From the NCBI RefSeq assembly GCF_026210795.1, contig NC_089438.1, positions 3,865,501-3,929,500 of the forward strand: a DNA stretch of 64,000 nucleotides, read 5' to 3'. The position numbers were made by a program, and so were the translations under genes. This DNA comes from Rhizophagus irregularis (lineage: Eukaryota > Glomeromycota > Glomeromycetes > Glomerales > Glomeraceae). Below the pieces are notes generated by a model. It had not been told where the DNA came from and ran no database searches. It saw nothing but the letters and a program-made list of their open reading frames with translations. Of this stretch, positions 10,976-23,293 are shown in pieces (within the stretch, counting starts at the first letter, position 1; each line of letters starts with the position of its first letter).

Positions 10976-12640
10976 CCTTCAAAGTGAGTTAAAGTAAATG
11001 AATAATGAATTCTTATCCATATAATTAGATATATTTTTTGTAAACCTAATCTTGCAATTTATGAAATAATAATAAAGTTTTGCCTACAGGATTCTTAATT
11101 TTTTGCCCCTGGTTTACATTTTGTGAATCAAATTCGAGAAAATCAAGATCGATTTCATACAAACTTTAAACGGTAATGATAATAGGATTCCAGTGTAATA
11201 CAATCCATCGTTATGGTATGAATAGAAGTAATAGCTTGCATATCTTGCCACGTTTTTCCCAAAAGTTCATATTTCTTTTCATTATGCATGTAAAATACCC
11301 CTATTTCCATTTTTGTGTTGCTTAAATTATCCAATTTAAATCAATAACCTGGATCAAAATCAAAATCAAAATCCCAAATCTAAGTTAAAAATAAATTAAA
11401 TACCGAAATCAAAAATTAAAATAAATCAGAAAGCGGAACAGAATTAAAAATTAAATCAAAAACCCTAGAAATAAATCAAAGTCCTGAACCAAAATTAAAT
11501 TAAATCAAAGACCCGAACCATTTAAATTAATCTATCACTCAGGTGGTAATTAAAGATCAATCCTACTATTTATGCTACAACTATCCTTGTTTCTCAAGAG
11601 ATACATGATTCTGGCCGAACCTTTTGTAATGCCGGCCTTGCAAATAGTGGTAAGATGCTTCTGTGAACCAATTTAAGGTATTTTCTTTACAAAAAGATTT
11701 TGTTATTTCTCGGTTCTTAGTTTGGTTTTATTGTACACTTGTTGAAGTCACTATTTCAAGAATATGTTAAATTTTCAATTTTTAATTACCATTTTTATTA
11801 TCAATATAAAAAAAAATCTATCATTCACTTTGCTTATTTTAGCTTGGTCATTTTTTCTTCTTCATTCACCGTCTTCAATTTTCTAAATAATTACGCAAAT
11901 AAATAATACTAACAACTAAATATAAATTAATAAAAAAAATATTCAATACTAGGTAGTATATTCATTATTATTTATTTTTATAGTGTCAACCTTAAATCAT
12001 TAAGAATTAACTTGATCAAATTTAATGCGAAAAAGATTTTAGCTTTTTTTAATCAATGTATACAGTACGTATTTTTCCAAGGAATTTTATTTTTTATGCA
12101 TAGTGCATAAAACGCACCCTTAAGTTTTACTGCGGAATTATGTTTGATAATGGAGTTTAGGGTTACGCAATTTGTCTAGACTTGGAAAATTTTTTAAAAA
12201 ATAAAAACCCTTTTTTCATATAATTCATATTACTTTCGCACAAAAAAACAATTATCAAAACAATGAAGAGTAAGTTTGAAAATTGTTTGTTTCCAAGGAA
12301 GGAAAATTTTATTTAGAAATATATATTTGGTAATGAATTTTTAGATATACCAATTATTTACTAACTTTTTTTTTAGTCGATATACAAAATTCTGTAATTT
12401 CGGCGTTGAAATACTCAAAGTCACGTGAAATCATTATTTAAGCGCGCACTAGTTCCAATATTTAGTAACACGCTTATAAATATTCATTGAAAAAAAAAAA
12501 CTTCGAATCAATCTTTTTTCATTAATTTTAAATTAATGATGAATCAATTTCACCATTTCTATTGTCTGCTGCGGATATTTGATATTTATCTGTAAGTCCG
12601 AAATGGTTATTTATCCTAATCTAAACTCGGTTAGATCAAA
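10976..12640. other. Intergenic; simple AATCAAAA-type repeat at 11340-11525
   Basis: No coding signal. Bases 11340-11525 are a degenerate short-period repeat of the type AAATCAAAATCCCGAACC. The rest is AT-rich and unremarkable. Confidence 0.6.
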
Positions 12641-13075
12641 AAGACGATAAAATTGATAGGGTGACTAATTCATTCGGCAAATTATTTATTAATAATGACT
12701 AAATAATTTTTTTTAGATTCTTTTAGGTTCGACTCCTGGCTTCGGGATTGTTGAGATGTAAGTCGTTCAATAATAGGTTAGACGTTTGTTAATAATTTAT
12801 AGTTATTAAGTAAATAAATTGTATGACTAAAATATTTCTTTATTTTTTCTTTAGGTTCTTTGGTTTTCTGGCTTCAAAACCGATGGGGTGGCTAATTTAT
12901 TCGACAATTGGTACAGGGCTACAGGCGTTTGATTCTCTTTGATTTAGAATTGATTTATTATTGAATATTTTTTAGATGTACCATTCCTTTTTATTTATTT
13001 TAATAGAAAAATTAATAATAATTTTTTTTAAGTTCAGCTCTTGGCTTCAAAACGGTGAATTGATTTTCCCTTTGA
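12640..13075 (+). repeat. Three degenerate tandem copies of a T-tract + TTAGGTTC motif
   Basis: Three successive blocks (about 12720, 12850, 13030) share a T-rich tract ending in TTTAGGTTC or TTAAGTTC. This is followed by a short segment with CTGGCTTC and, in the middle copy, AAAACCGATGGGGTGG. An ATTCGRCAA segment with a TTTATTnATAATT spacer recurs between them. The layout (pyrimidine tract, AG, then a short conserved block) resembles the other mini-exon-like repeats of this window. Confidence 0.45.
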
Positions 13076-14214
13076 TTCGAAACAATAACATGTTGATTGT
13101 TTTATTCAAAATTGGTTATCCTAACTTTTTTTTGTCTTCAAGTTTTTAAAATAATAATATTTTCTCTTTTTTCTCTTTCCTTAATGAATGGATGCTTTAT
13201 ATATTGCTATAAGTTCGAATTTTTTTAAAAAAAAATTTTATTTATAATAAATAAATATCAATTGTATATATTTTTTTAAATCATTTAATTGTTTGCATAA
13301 ATATTTTTTAATCAAATCATCTTCAATCATTTTTTAATCATTTTATTAATTCTTATAATTTATTTTAATAATTTTTATTTGAAACGACTAGAAAAGTTGA
13401 TTTTTTTTTAGACCTGGTTTATAAAAAAAAAATTTTTTTTTTAATATCATTGTTTTATGTATTTTCGAATTGTATAACTTCACGCCGGATCCGGAGTAAC
13501 TTCTATACCATCTATCGCTATAAAAAAAAATCATCAAATAAATGAAACAAAAAAAAAAATTTCAAAAATTTTGTTTTTATTGTAAGATTTAAAACTAAAA
13601 TGTTCTGAATTACAATAATGAGTATCAGATATTTAATATTTTCAAATAACTTTTAAATAAATTTCGAAGGGTATGAGAATTTACATTTATTTATTCTATA
13701 TTATTATAATAATCAATAGAAAAATTTAATATAATTATTATATAAAAAATTTAAAATTTTTAAACTTTTATTATGATACAAATAATTTTTATAGCGGAAA
13801 CTCTTTGGGAGATAACGTAAAATTTTCGCCATTCATGAAAAAAAACAAAACTGAGCACATTAAATTATCCATGCCAATTGATTTATATTTATTTTTTTAT
13901 TTTTGTAAAAGGAGTATATACTTATCTTTATTATAAAATAGCTATATAAGAGATACTGTACATATGAATCAAAATAATTTTATATAACTGTTTTGAAAAT
14001 TAAAACAATTAAAATTTTTTTATTTAAAAAGACATCCAAAAAGAAAAGAACTCTTTTACCAAGTACAATTAAGAAGAAAGAGACTCAATTATTGTTTTTT
14101 CGTTTTTAAAGTTTAGACCAGGTTTGATAATCAGAACGAAGCTACGGTGCTACGGATTTATAATCAATATATTTAAGTTATATATTTTTTAATTTGATAG
14201 TAAATATGTTGGGT
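13076..14214. other. AT-rich intergenic, nothing supported
   Basis: Long A and T runs, no plausible exon. A fragment near 14115-14155 (AGACCAGGTTTGATAATC...CTACGGTGCTACGG) resembles the end of the dispersed mini-exon motif. Confidence 0.55.
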
Positions 14215-16204
14215 GTAAATTAAAATTATTTATTTTCTTCATTTTTTTTTTTTAGATTCAGTCAAGGGGATCTTGCATGTGACACAGAAATAACTTGGAC
14301 ATGCTTAGCAGATACACCTTTTTTTTAGCAATAATTGATTATCAATCATTTCTTTTTTTTGTTTATCTTTCGTACTGTTACCGGTTATATCGGTAAGTAA
14401 AGGGTCGTATAACTAGTGGTTTTAAATCGTAAATTTACACAATTACAAACGGGATTCTTACTCAATACTACCTATCCTGGTATTCCGGTATTGTTCGTTA
14501 AGAATCAACAAGGTGAATAACTACAAAATACGATTAACAATAATACACGATGGTTATAAGACGAATCTTATAATAATACACAGAAACAACAAGTTAAATA
14601 AACTAAAGTGTGACGATTTTATTAAATAAACGTAGGGTTATGAGTTTACAACAAACGATGAAAAGTGATGAAAAATGTCAGGGAGAATAGAGGTATATTA
14701 CTTAAGGGAATCCTAATATATATCTTTTTCAACACGTTGGTAGACGGTATATTTATCTAACTGCCATCTCTTTTTCTGACATCAAGGGCGGAATCTAACC
14801 TATTGATATCTAATCATTAATGTTTCATCGCAATATTACAATAGTGATAACTTGTATTGTAAGCCACTTTTTAATAGAACACAATCAATAGTTTTTGGAC
14901 AATTAATACTATTGAATTATTTCCACTCAATAACTTCTAATAAAATTGTAAATACTAAAATAATACAAATAAAGAAAATAAATAATATAAATAATAATAA
15001 CTAAATAAATTGAATAACTATAGTAATGATATATATGTAAATACAACGTATAAAATCAATATCTTTAATATAGTTAACTGATATACACAAATCAGCAACT
15101 AAATCAACTCGTAACACCGGGAATCGACATGTACACAAATGTACTGAAGTCTCATCGGATCACCATACAATATCGGAAATCACGTGCGCAAGAAATCGCG
15201 TAACAGTACTTTAAATTTTATTTTTTCAGAAAATTAAATCTAATTATAATAAAATTTTCCATTTGGTAAAGCTTACTGCCATATTTAACATTTACCCTTG
15301 TTTGGCTATCAAGTTAACTTTGTTCACATGTCCATAATTGAAAATACTGACCGCCTCCCATTTATCCACTTACAGTAAGCAAAGTTATGATATTTTCATA
15401 TAACTTCCTTTCTAATTATTTCATTTATTAATATAGCAATAACTTATTGTAATAATAATTTTCTATAGATAATGGAAACTAAATAATGCAATCAAATTAT
15501 TTTACTGACAACTTGCTTATTTAAGATAATTTACAGTATCTTTGAGCGTAACTACTATTATTATATTTTTGAATTTTGAGAAAATATTTAGTAGGAGATG
15601 GAAATTTTTTAATAATTTATTGTTTTGTCATAATAATTACTTTTTTATTTACAAGCAGATTGAAATTTTTATACTAAATATTACCTACTTTAATGATAAA
15701 TTATATATAACTAAATTCATTCATTAAAATGAATTTTCTTTATATAATAATGGTAAAATATTTCTTTTAGTTTTATATAGATTTAAAGTAACTATACTAA
15801 TTGGATAATACATTTTTTGAAAAATTTTTAATCTAATAATTTTAACACGATTCTAATTATAATAATTTTAATGCACATTGATTGACCGTACTGTATTTTT
15901 CAAAATTCAATAAAGTACCTTTATACTATAGTATAATTAGTTGTACTAACAAATAATATTTTGTGTTGGGTTTTTTTTTTGAAACAAGTATTTTGTTTGG
16001 GATTTATAAAAAGGAAATTCCCTAATAATCTGTGAATTTTTGTGATTATCAGTTGACTTCTACTTTATTGTTTGACACAAAATTTTGTCAATCGCTGCTG
16101 TGCAACTATAATACGTTTTAAAAGGCGCCTTCTTTTTTTTTAAAAAAAAAAAATCTTTTTATTCTGTCTAGACATAAAATTGAGGTCACATTTATTAATC
16201 CAAT
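14215..16204 (+). repeat. Kinase 5'-flank repeat, copy 2 (interrupted by a solo LTR)
   Basis: Collinear with copy 1 (8593-9178) and copy 3 (56190-57105, minus). It continues without a break into the immediate upstream region of the kinase at 16544, so the repeat is a duplicated kinase 5' flank rather than a random dispersed element. The solo LTR at 14376-15205 splits it; its two halves join to match copy 3. Confidence 0.75.
14376..15205. mobile_element. Solo LTR (830 bp) with 4-bp target duplication
   Basis: Begins TGTTACCGG and ends GCGTAACA, i.e. TG...CA termini with a 6-bp inverted end (TGTTAC/GTAACA). It is flanked by GTAC on both sides (14372-14375 and 15206-15209). Removing the element and one GTAC restores a sequence collinear with the uninterrupted copy at 56.9-57.0 kb. 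No internal retroelement coding sequence lies nearby, so it is best read as an LTR left by recombination between two LTRs. The family is not identified. Confidence 0.8.
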
Positions 16205-16543
16205 ATGGAAGAAATTATGCTCAATGACGATGTATTTGAGCAAATAAAAGATTTTGGCCATTGGAAAGAACCAATGAACAAAGTTTGTTTTAATTGATAA
16301 GTTAATATTAAATGAAGAATTAAAAGAATGATCGACGAAGCTTTTTTTTTTTGTGAAACAAGTATTTTGTTTGAGATTTATAAAAAAGGATAATCCGTGA
16401 ATTTTTATGATCATCAGAACACTATTTTGTCAATCGTTGCTGTGCAACTATAATACGTTTTAAAAGGCGCCTTTTTTTTAAAAAAAAAAAATCTTTTTTA
16501 TTCTGTCTAGACATAAAATTGAAGTCACATTTGTTAATCCAAT
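15985..16543 (+). promoter_or_regulatory. Duplicated promoter/5' leader of the kinase at 16544
   Basis: Two tandem copies, offset by 339 bp between their ATGs. Each has GAAACAAGTATTTTGTTTG, then a GTGAATTTTTnTGATnATCAG segment, TTTTGTCAATCG, GTGCAACTATAATACG and TTTTAAAAGGCGCC. These are followed by a T9A12-type palindrome and ATTCTGTCTAGACATAAAATTG before the ATG. The proximal copy (about 16353-16543) is the likely working promoter. Confidence 0.6.
16205..16333 (+). pseudogene. Truncated duplicate of the kinase first exon
   Basis: ATG at 16205 opens the same N-terminus as the functional gene at 16544 (MEExMLNDDVFEQIKDF). Small indels around 16265-16292 then shift the frame and it stops at TGA 16295-16297. 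Similarity to the functional gene ends near 16333, about 130 bp after the ATG. It arose with the duplicated promoter and cannot encode a kinase. Confidence 0.85.
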
Positions 16544-18238
16544 ATGGAAGAATTTATGCTCAATGATGATGTATTTGAGCAAATAAAAGATTTTGACCAA
16601 TGGAATCTAACCAATGAACAAAGTTTGTTAATTGATAAGTTAATATTAAATGAAAAATTAAAAGTAATGTATAAACAGAATGGTTTATGCAAAGAATGTA
16701 AGCATCTTAAAACTCATAGTAGTACTTGGTGTAATACATGTTATGCTAAGAATTTTCAACAAAATTTCAAAAATTGGACTAGTGGAAATCATGAAGTTGA
16801 TAAATTTATTCAAAAAGCACAACTTTCAGCTAAAAAATATGATGAAGTTTTAGAATGGATTGAATATGACAGATTTGAAAATGTTGAATACTTGACAAAA
16901 GGAGGATTTGGAACTATTTATAAAGCAATTTGGAAAGATGGATATATAAGAAGTTGGGATTCTGAGAATAATAAATGGGATAGAAATAAATATTATTGCA
17001 GATTATATGAGGATTTTCCAGTTGTTTTAAAATGTTTACATAATTCTAAAGATATTACATCCGATTTTTTAAAAGAAGTAAGTTACTTATTTTGTATATA
17101 ATTTCAAGATATTGTCCTATTATAAATGTTAAATTATCTATTAATTATTATTATTATGGATTCCTTTTTAGATTGAAATGCATAATGCGTTTTTTTCAGA
17201 ATATATAGATAATATAACATGGTGTTATGGCGTTACTAAAGATCCGGAATCTGGAAATTTTATGATAGTAATGGCATATGCAAAAGATGGTAGCTTAAGA
17301 CAACACTTAAATAAAAGTTTTAATTCAACAAAATGGGATGAAAAGTTGAGGATTTTACAAAATATTGCAGAAGGCCTTAATTATATCCATCAAAAAGAGT
17401 TAATTCATCGTGATTTTCATTGTGGTAATATATTAATAGAAGACAAATATGCTTTCATTACTGATTTAGGATTATGTCGACCAGCGAATGTAAAATCATC
17501 CCAAAATGAATGTAAAGAGCTATATGGAGTATTACCATATGTGGCACCAGAAGTTTTAAGAGGAAAAGAATATACTCAAGAAAGCGATATTTATGGATTC
17601 GGAATTATTGCATATGAAGTCTGTACAGGGCTTCCTCCTTATCATGATATTGATCATGATAAATTTTTATCCATTAGCATTTGTCAAGGACTTAGGCCAA
17701 AATCAAATTATAAAATCCCTCAATTAATTTTAAACATAATTAAACAATGTTGGGATGCAGATCCTTTAAAACGACCTAAAGCAAACGAATTACGTGGTTT
17801 ATTAAATAAATTATATGAAAAATTAGATAATGATGAATCTGAAATTAAAAAGCAAATTAAAGAAGCAGAAAAGATTAATGAAAAGTTGACATCATCATCT
17901 ACTGGACCTACTCTTTCATATACTACAAATCCTCAAGCAGTTTACACGAGTAGGCTTTTAGATTTTAAAAATCTTCCAGAACCAAAAAATGCTATTGATA
18001 ACAAGGATGATGATAATTCATTTGGAGAATATTCAGGTAATTAATTTCCTAATTTACTTTACAAAAGCATTCTTTAAATATTTCATTTGATGTATATAAT
18101 TATTTTTTTATATTATAGAATCATTAGAAGCATTGGATTTTACTGAACTAGACCTAGGTACTTACATATATTAACCTTTTATATGATTTATTTTATTAAT
18201 AATATTATTTAATAATTTATTTTTCACTTATAGAATAA
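16544..18238 (+). CDS. Zn-ribbon TKL-type protein kinase (480 aa, 4 exons)
   Basis: Exons 16544-17077, 17172-18036, 18119-18157, 18234-18238 (ends in TAA). The first intron is phase 0 and the last two phase 1; all are GT-AG. The protein has an N-terminal helix region and a zinc ribbon with Cys 49, 52, 63 and 66, then the NWTSGN linker (77-82). The kinase domain shows glycine loop KGGFGTIYKA (119-128), ATP lysine K163 in VVLK, catalytic loop HRDFHCGN (H257, D259, N264), DLG (276-278) instead of DFG, APE (303-305) and CWDADPLKRP. All residues needed for catalysis appear present. The tail is Ser/Asp-rich with a KNLPEPKNA motif shared with the other kinases here, then a short SLEALDFTELDL end. 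The start is fixed by the duplicate 339 bp upstream. Specific substrate unknown; inferred to be a cytosolic signalling kinase of an expanded family. Confidence 0.92.
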
Positions 18239-18659
18239 AAGAAAGGAAGGATATAAATTTCTTTATTATTTTACTATTTATTTTTTTTACTACAGATATG
18301 ATATTTTATTTGGAATGTATTGTTTATTATTAAATAAAGTATTATTTATAAAATTATATGAATAATAAATAGAATGAATTGTATGTAATATGTTACAAAA
18401 TGTAACAAAATAAAAAATTATATTGTATTTATGTTAATCTTATTATAAAGTTATCCAACTGAACTCAAAGAGACACTTGAATCATATTTGAAATATAAAA
18501 TAGCAAAGCCACTACATTAAAAACCACATGTTCTCCAACATCTTTTACTTCAATTGAGTCAATGCATTATATTCATGAGAATATTCGATCTATATAATTA
18601 AAAAATGGTGTTTGTGTGACTAACGTAATTTAATTTGAATTTTTTATATTTTCCAACCG
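18239..18659. other. 3' flank of kinase, nothing else seen
   Basis: AT-rich; contains ATTAAATAAAGT-like possible polyadenylation signals around 18333 but no gene. Confidence 0.5.
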
Positions 18660-19190
18660 GTTCCCCCCTTTTTTTAATTTTCATTTTTTTTTCTTGAACC
18701 GATCTTTTACAAATGGTTCTTTCTTTTTTTTCAAATTTCCTCTTTTCTCGTTCGAAATATCTTTTTCTTTTCCTTTTTTCTTTATTTTATTTCGGTCTTT
18801 TTTTTTAAACCATGTTATTAATTTTTTTGTCTTTTTTTTTCAGAATTTTTTTCGGTACTTATTTTTTTTTAAACCCGATTTCTTTCTTTATCTTTTTCCT
18901 TTTCCCCCAAAATTTTTTTTTATTTTTTCTTTCTTTTTCCTTTCTTTTTCCTTTTCGGTTTTTTTTTTCAACCCGATTTTTCTCTTTGTTCCTCCTCACA
19001 AATTTTTGTTTTCGTTTTTATTTTTTCAATTTTTTTTTCTTGTTTTTTTTCTGGTGGCTTTTTTTCCAATCCGAAAATTTTTTCCCCTTTTCCTTTTTTT
19101 CAACCGAACTTTTTTTCCCGAATCCATTCTTTCACCATTTAGGTTTGGATCGGTGATCGAATCAATGCTGCGGCGCCACGGCAATTGCCT
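18660..19190 (+). repeat. Pyrimidine tract + mini-exon-like motif (copy a)
   Basis: About 480 bp of almost pure T/C, broken by short CCGATTT, CAACCGAA and AACCCGA words, ends in a TTTAGG acceptor-like site. It is followed by TTTGGATCGGTGATCGAATC and then AATGCTGCGGCGCCACGG. The long Phe/Leu/Ser reading frames here (172 and 114 codons) are a by-product of the tract, not genes. Confidence 0.6.
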
Positions 19191-20900
19191 TTTTTCAACA
19201 CTATTTGTATAACATCATAGTTTAAATATTTTCCTTTATTAATTTTCAAACAGTTTGTATTGTATGATGCCATACTATATATCATGGCATAATAGTAAAG
19301 ATGGAAAAATTCCTGAAAACAGTAACAGACTTTTCATAGCGTTGAAATTAATATAATAAAGAATAAAAGAAATATCTTTACTATTAATCTTTTGATGAAA
19401 CAAATTTATATTCACAGTTTTGTAGGAACTAGGATGTATAGCTGATCAAAAACATACCATTGCGTTTGGAAAAATTTCTTAGACTAATATATATGGTATA
19501 CTGTATATAATAGTAGTACCATCATTCACTAACCACAATCAACTTTGGTAGAGTCACAGCGGATGTTTGTAGTGTAATCATCTATTTTAGTATATTATAG
19601 CATGAATTATCTTGATACGTATAAACTATATACTTTATCGATAATAAATCTCATGCAATATTATTTGTATGATCCTAAAGCCTTCCATTTTCTAAATTGG
19701 ATAATCTAGTTAAAGACTACGTTCCTTTAAGGCTAATTTTTGTTCTTCCATTTTAAAATTAAAATTCTCAGTATCACTATTTTCAAAACAGTTGCGCTTA
19801 TCTTTTTGTTCGTAATTTTCAGCTTTTGCATTCATTAGATTAACAAAAATTTCTTTGTTTTTATTATTTCGTGTCCAAATAAGATTAGTATGGTCTACCA
19901 ATGTTAAATGTTAACAAAATAATATAAATACTTTTTGCACAACATTACCTTTTTATTTCTTCATTATCACATCGTGTATAGGATACTACAAATCTATTTT
20001 TAGTATCCATAACTTTCCAAGCTTATTCTGTTATTCATCAATTTTACGTCTTCTAATGAAATAATTAATTAATAAAATAAAAATACTTCAAAATAAAATA
20101 AAATTAATTAAAATTAAAAAATACCTAATCATTGCAGCTTAATAATTTAAGCTACTGCTTGTCCATATTTTAGGATTATTTTTGATGCATTTAAATTTAA
20201 AGAACCAAGGATATATGGTTGTAATAATAATGAATCCATATACAAGAATTTGATATCTTTAATTTTTGGTTCTTCTAATTGCTCCAATGTTTTACTTCTC
20301 TTTTCAACATTGTGCTACCCCCTATAGATCATCTGATAAAAAATTATTAGATTACAGGAGACAATGCTGTCCTGTAATCATAAATGTTTTTCAAGTTCTT
20401 TAAGAGAAGATACAATAGTAATATTTAAATTTATTTGTGAACTTCAGAAGAGAATCTTTTAGCATTTGCATTACTGATTATGGAAAATATTCCTGTCATA
20501 TATGATTAATAAGATTTATAGATAATTATATGTAAAAAATTATGATTAGTGCAACAGGTGTATTACAATATCCCTTTAATTTGTAAAGTGTTGATAAATT
20601 CATGATATTAGACCATAGATTTTTAAAACAATGTTAGTATTTTACTTTTTAGATTATTATTTGTCAAATTTGCAATTTTATTTTTTAAAAAAATGTTTAA
20701 CAATGGTCATTTTACATTTTTATTTGTTTATAATTTTCAATTTCCTTAATAGTTGTATTCCATTCAGCCCTTTAATTCAATATATTAATTATTGCACCTT
20801 TTTATTCGAATTAATTATAGTTTTATTGCATAAATATTTGCTTTAAGTGTTAATACTAAAAGTCACTGACTAAATCTAAGTTCAAACATTGTATAATGTT
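19191..20900. other. Intergenic with a possible decayed small gene on the minus strand
   Basis: A 63-codon Lys/Glu-rich ORF at 19710-19901 (minus), with the segment AKAENYEQKDKRNCFE, is the type of coiled-coil end seen in transposon-associated proteins. A second minus-strand segment around 20130-20300 reads KTLEQLEEPKIKDIKFLYMD and then LLLQPYILGSLN, but with frame breaks. I cannot join them into a gene, and I name no family. Confidence 0.3.
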
Positions 20901-21900
20901 ATTGAGATTTTTTATCTGTGAAATAAAAATATTTTAGATATTTTCTCAGAGAAGTTTGAAGTGCGTTTTATTTATCAAATTACAACAAAATATAGTCACA
21001 AATACTGTCTAAATGTCTGAATGGTATGTGATACTAAAGAGAAAAATCTAAAATACAAAAAGGATTAATATGATGGCAAACATATAAACCATATGAGAAA
21101 GTACTATCATGCAAGAGAGCAAGGTGCATAGAGGTACCTCATGCAGTCCAATAAACACTGAACACTGCCACAATATTCATCATAAAACAACTATAGAACC
21201 TCAGTTTCTCTCAGGCTACAGCTGGTCATTAGCGAAATGTAATTTTGCCTAGCAAACAGGGCCATGTACACATGAATTCCTTTCTCTTGTAAGAATATAA
21301 ATGATACTTACCCAACCCAAATGATCCAAAGAAAGAAGTAGTGAAATTCCTAAAAGAGCAAGAAAGGAGAAGTTCCAAAGGAAAGAGAGAAAGCCCAAAG
21401 AAAAGAGTGCTAAATTTAAACATTAAATAACGTTAATTGTATGATCTTTATCTGTGAAAATAAAGTATTTTAAATATTTACCAAATCATAACAAAATATA
21501 GCACATAATCTAAAATACAAAAGGATTAGTATGATGGCAAACATATAAACCATGTGAGAAAGTACTATCATGCAAGAGAGCAAGGTGCATAGAGGTACCT
21601 CATGCAGTCCAATAAACACTGAACACTGCCACAATATTCATCATAAAACACTATAGAACCTCAGTTTCTCTCAGGCTACAGCTGGTCATTAGCAAAATGT
21701 AATTTTGCCTAGCAAACAGAACCATGACACATGAATTCCTTTCTCTTGTAAGAACATGAAATGATACTCACCCACCAAAGAAAGAAGAAGTGAAGTTCCT
21801 AAAAGAGAAAGAAAGGAGAGGTCCCAAAGAAAAGAGAGGAGTAGTTCTAAAGGACCAAAGAAAAGAGCGAAGTTCTGAAGTCCAAAGAGTGTCCAAAGTC
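20900..21900. repeat. Tandem duplication, two copies of about 460 bp
   Basis: Copy 1 is about 20905-21415 and copy 2 about 21440-21880. The words GATGGCAAACATATAAACCAT, CATGCAAGAGAGCAAGGTGC, CTCATGCAGTCCAATAAACA and CTCAGGCTACAGCTGGTCA occur once in each, about 460 bp apart. Differences are scattered substitutions and small indels. Each copy ends in a purine-rich AAAGAAAGGAG tract, longer in copy 2. There is no coding capacity; it may be part of an unidentified transposable element. Confidence 0.8.
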
Positions 21901-23285
21901 TAAAGAAAGGAGAGGAGTCCTAAGAAAGAGAGACCCTCAAAAGAAAGTAGCAATAAATTGTTGTGTGTCTGATTTTGTCACCTTTTATATGAGTCATATT
22001 TTTATACTTTTATTGCGTTTATACTTAATATTTACTGGATTTATCTATTATTATGTGTTACATGTGTCACATATCATGAGTCATTATTTTCAATAAGAAA
22101 ATTTTTTATTATCAGTCAACTGTACGTCACCAATAATTCTAATAATTCTAAAATGCTTGCGTACTATAATGTCACAGCACTTGATCGGTGGGACAAGTCC
22201 TATGTCTGTCTAGAATCACCATCATTATAATTTCGTGCGGACATTTATTAATAATACCCATGCATTATTATTTATGAAAAATTTATTTACAAATTAAAGA
22301 AAGGACTATATGATATAATTTGCTAAACTTAAAATGTTAATTAGGATATATTCATAATAATAATAAAAATATCTTTTTAAAGATATTATAAAAAAGAAAA
22401 ATATATAACCTGATATTATCGCCTTGCATGCATGACGAAAATCAAATATATTTATTACGCAGAAGTTGGTTGCGGGCGAAAGTCTGAATCTCTGTCAAAA
22501 TAATCACGTTCATGGTCCCAAATAGAGTTTGGTCATGTCCCGGACCGTCCTGTTCCCACTCCATGACCCTAACCCTGCCCCACCCTCCTTGCCTCATGAT
22601 ATTGGCAGCAATAATAACTGCCCCCAAAATTTGACCATAGACAAATAGACAAAGTAAAATCTGCGGCTAATAAATATCCTAGCTGCAAGATGTTCAAATT
22701 AGATTATCGGATTGTCCGAATATCAGAATCGTATTTTCCATTTGGATCTAAATGAGTATTATTTGGTTATTCGTAAATAATTAAATAAAGAACAATGTAA
22801 TTTATGTGGAACGTATCTCCTTTTTTAAACAAGGATTGTCCATTGTTCAATATTAATTTTTTTTTCTTTGCTGATTCGTAAATTGTTATTGCTGTGTCAT
22901 TCTTTCAAATGCCTTTTTTACATTATTGGAATACTTCTATAAATTATTTACTATTAACATTATCTTCTAATCTTTTTTCCAAGATAGAACAATGGTAATT
23001 TGTATTGCACTAGTTTGTATGGTCTAACAAGTTTAGCCGCAAATTTATTGCGCCTTCGGTCAAATTTTTATTTAGTTAATATGCGAAAAAATAATTCATA
23101 CAGTTTTATAAATAATTTAGCACTAGATAATATCTTTTATGATATGCAAAAAAAATAAAATAAAAATAAATCAAGAGTTATTAAATTATTTCGTGATCGG
23201 TGTCAGCTGACAAGCTGATAAACTGAAATTATAAATTGATCAGACTTGAAATGATCATCCCCTTGTCTCTCTCATTATTGATCAA
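21901..23285. other. Intergenic, nothing supported
   Basis: AT-rich apart from a slightly GC-richer patch at 22450-22630 (short ORF, minus strand, no recognisable domain). Confidence 0.5.
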
Positions 23286-23293
23286 TAGTAGTG

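Noticed and set aside
11340-11525. Short-period AATCAAAA repeat as a regulatory array
   Set aside because: Degenerate, not near a live gene, and typical of simple-sequence drift in AT-rich DNA.
18694-19212. 172-codon and 114-codon Phe/Ser-rich ORFs
   Set aside because: They are translations of a T/C-rich low-complexity tract; both frames are open at once and the composition is not protein-like.
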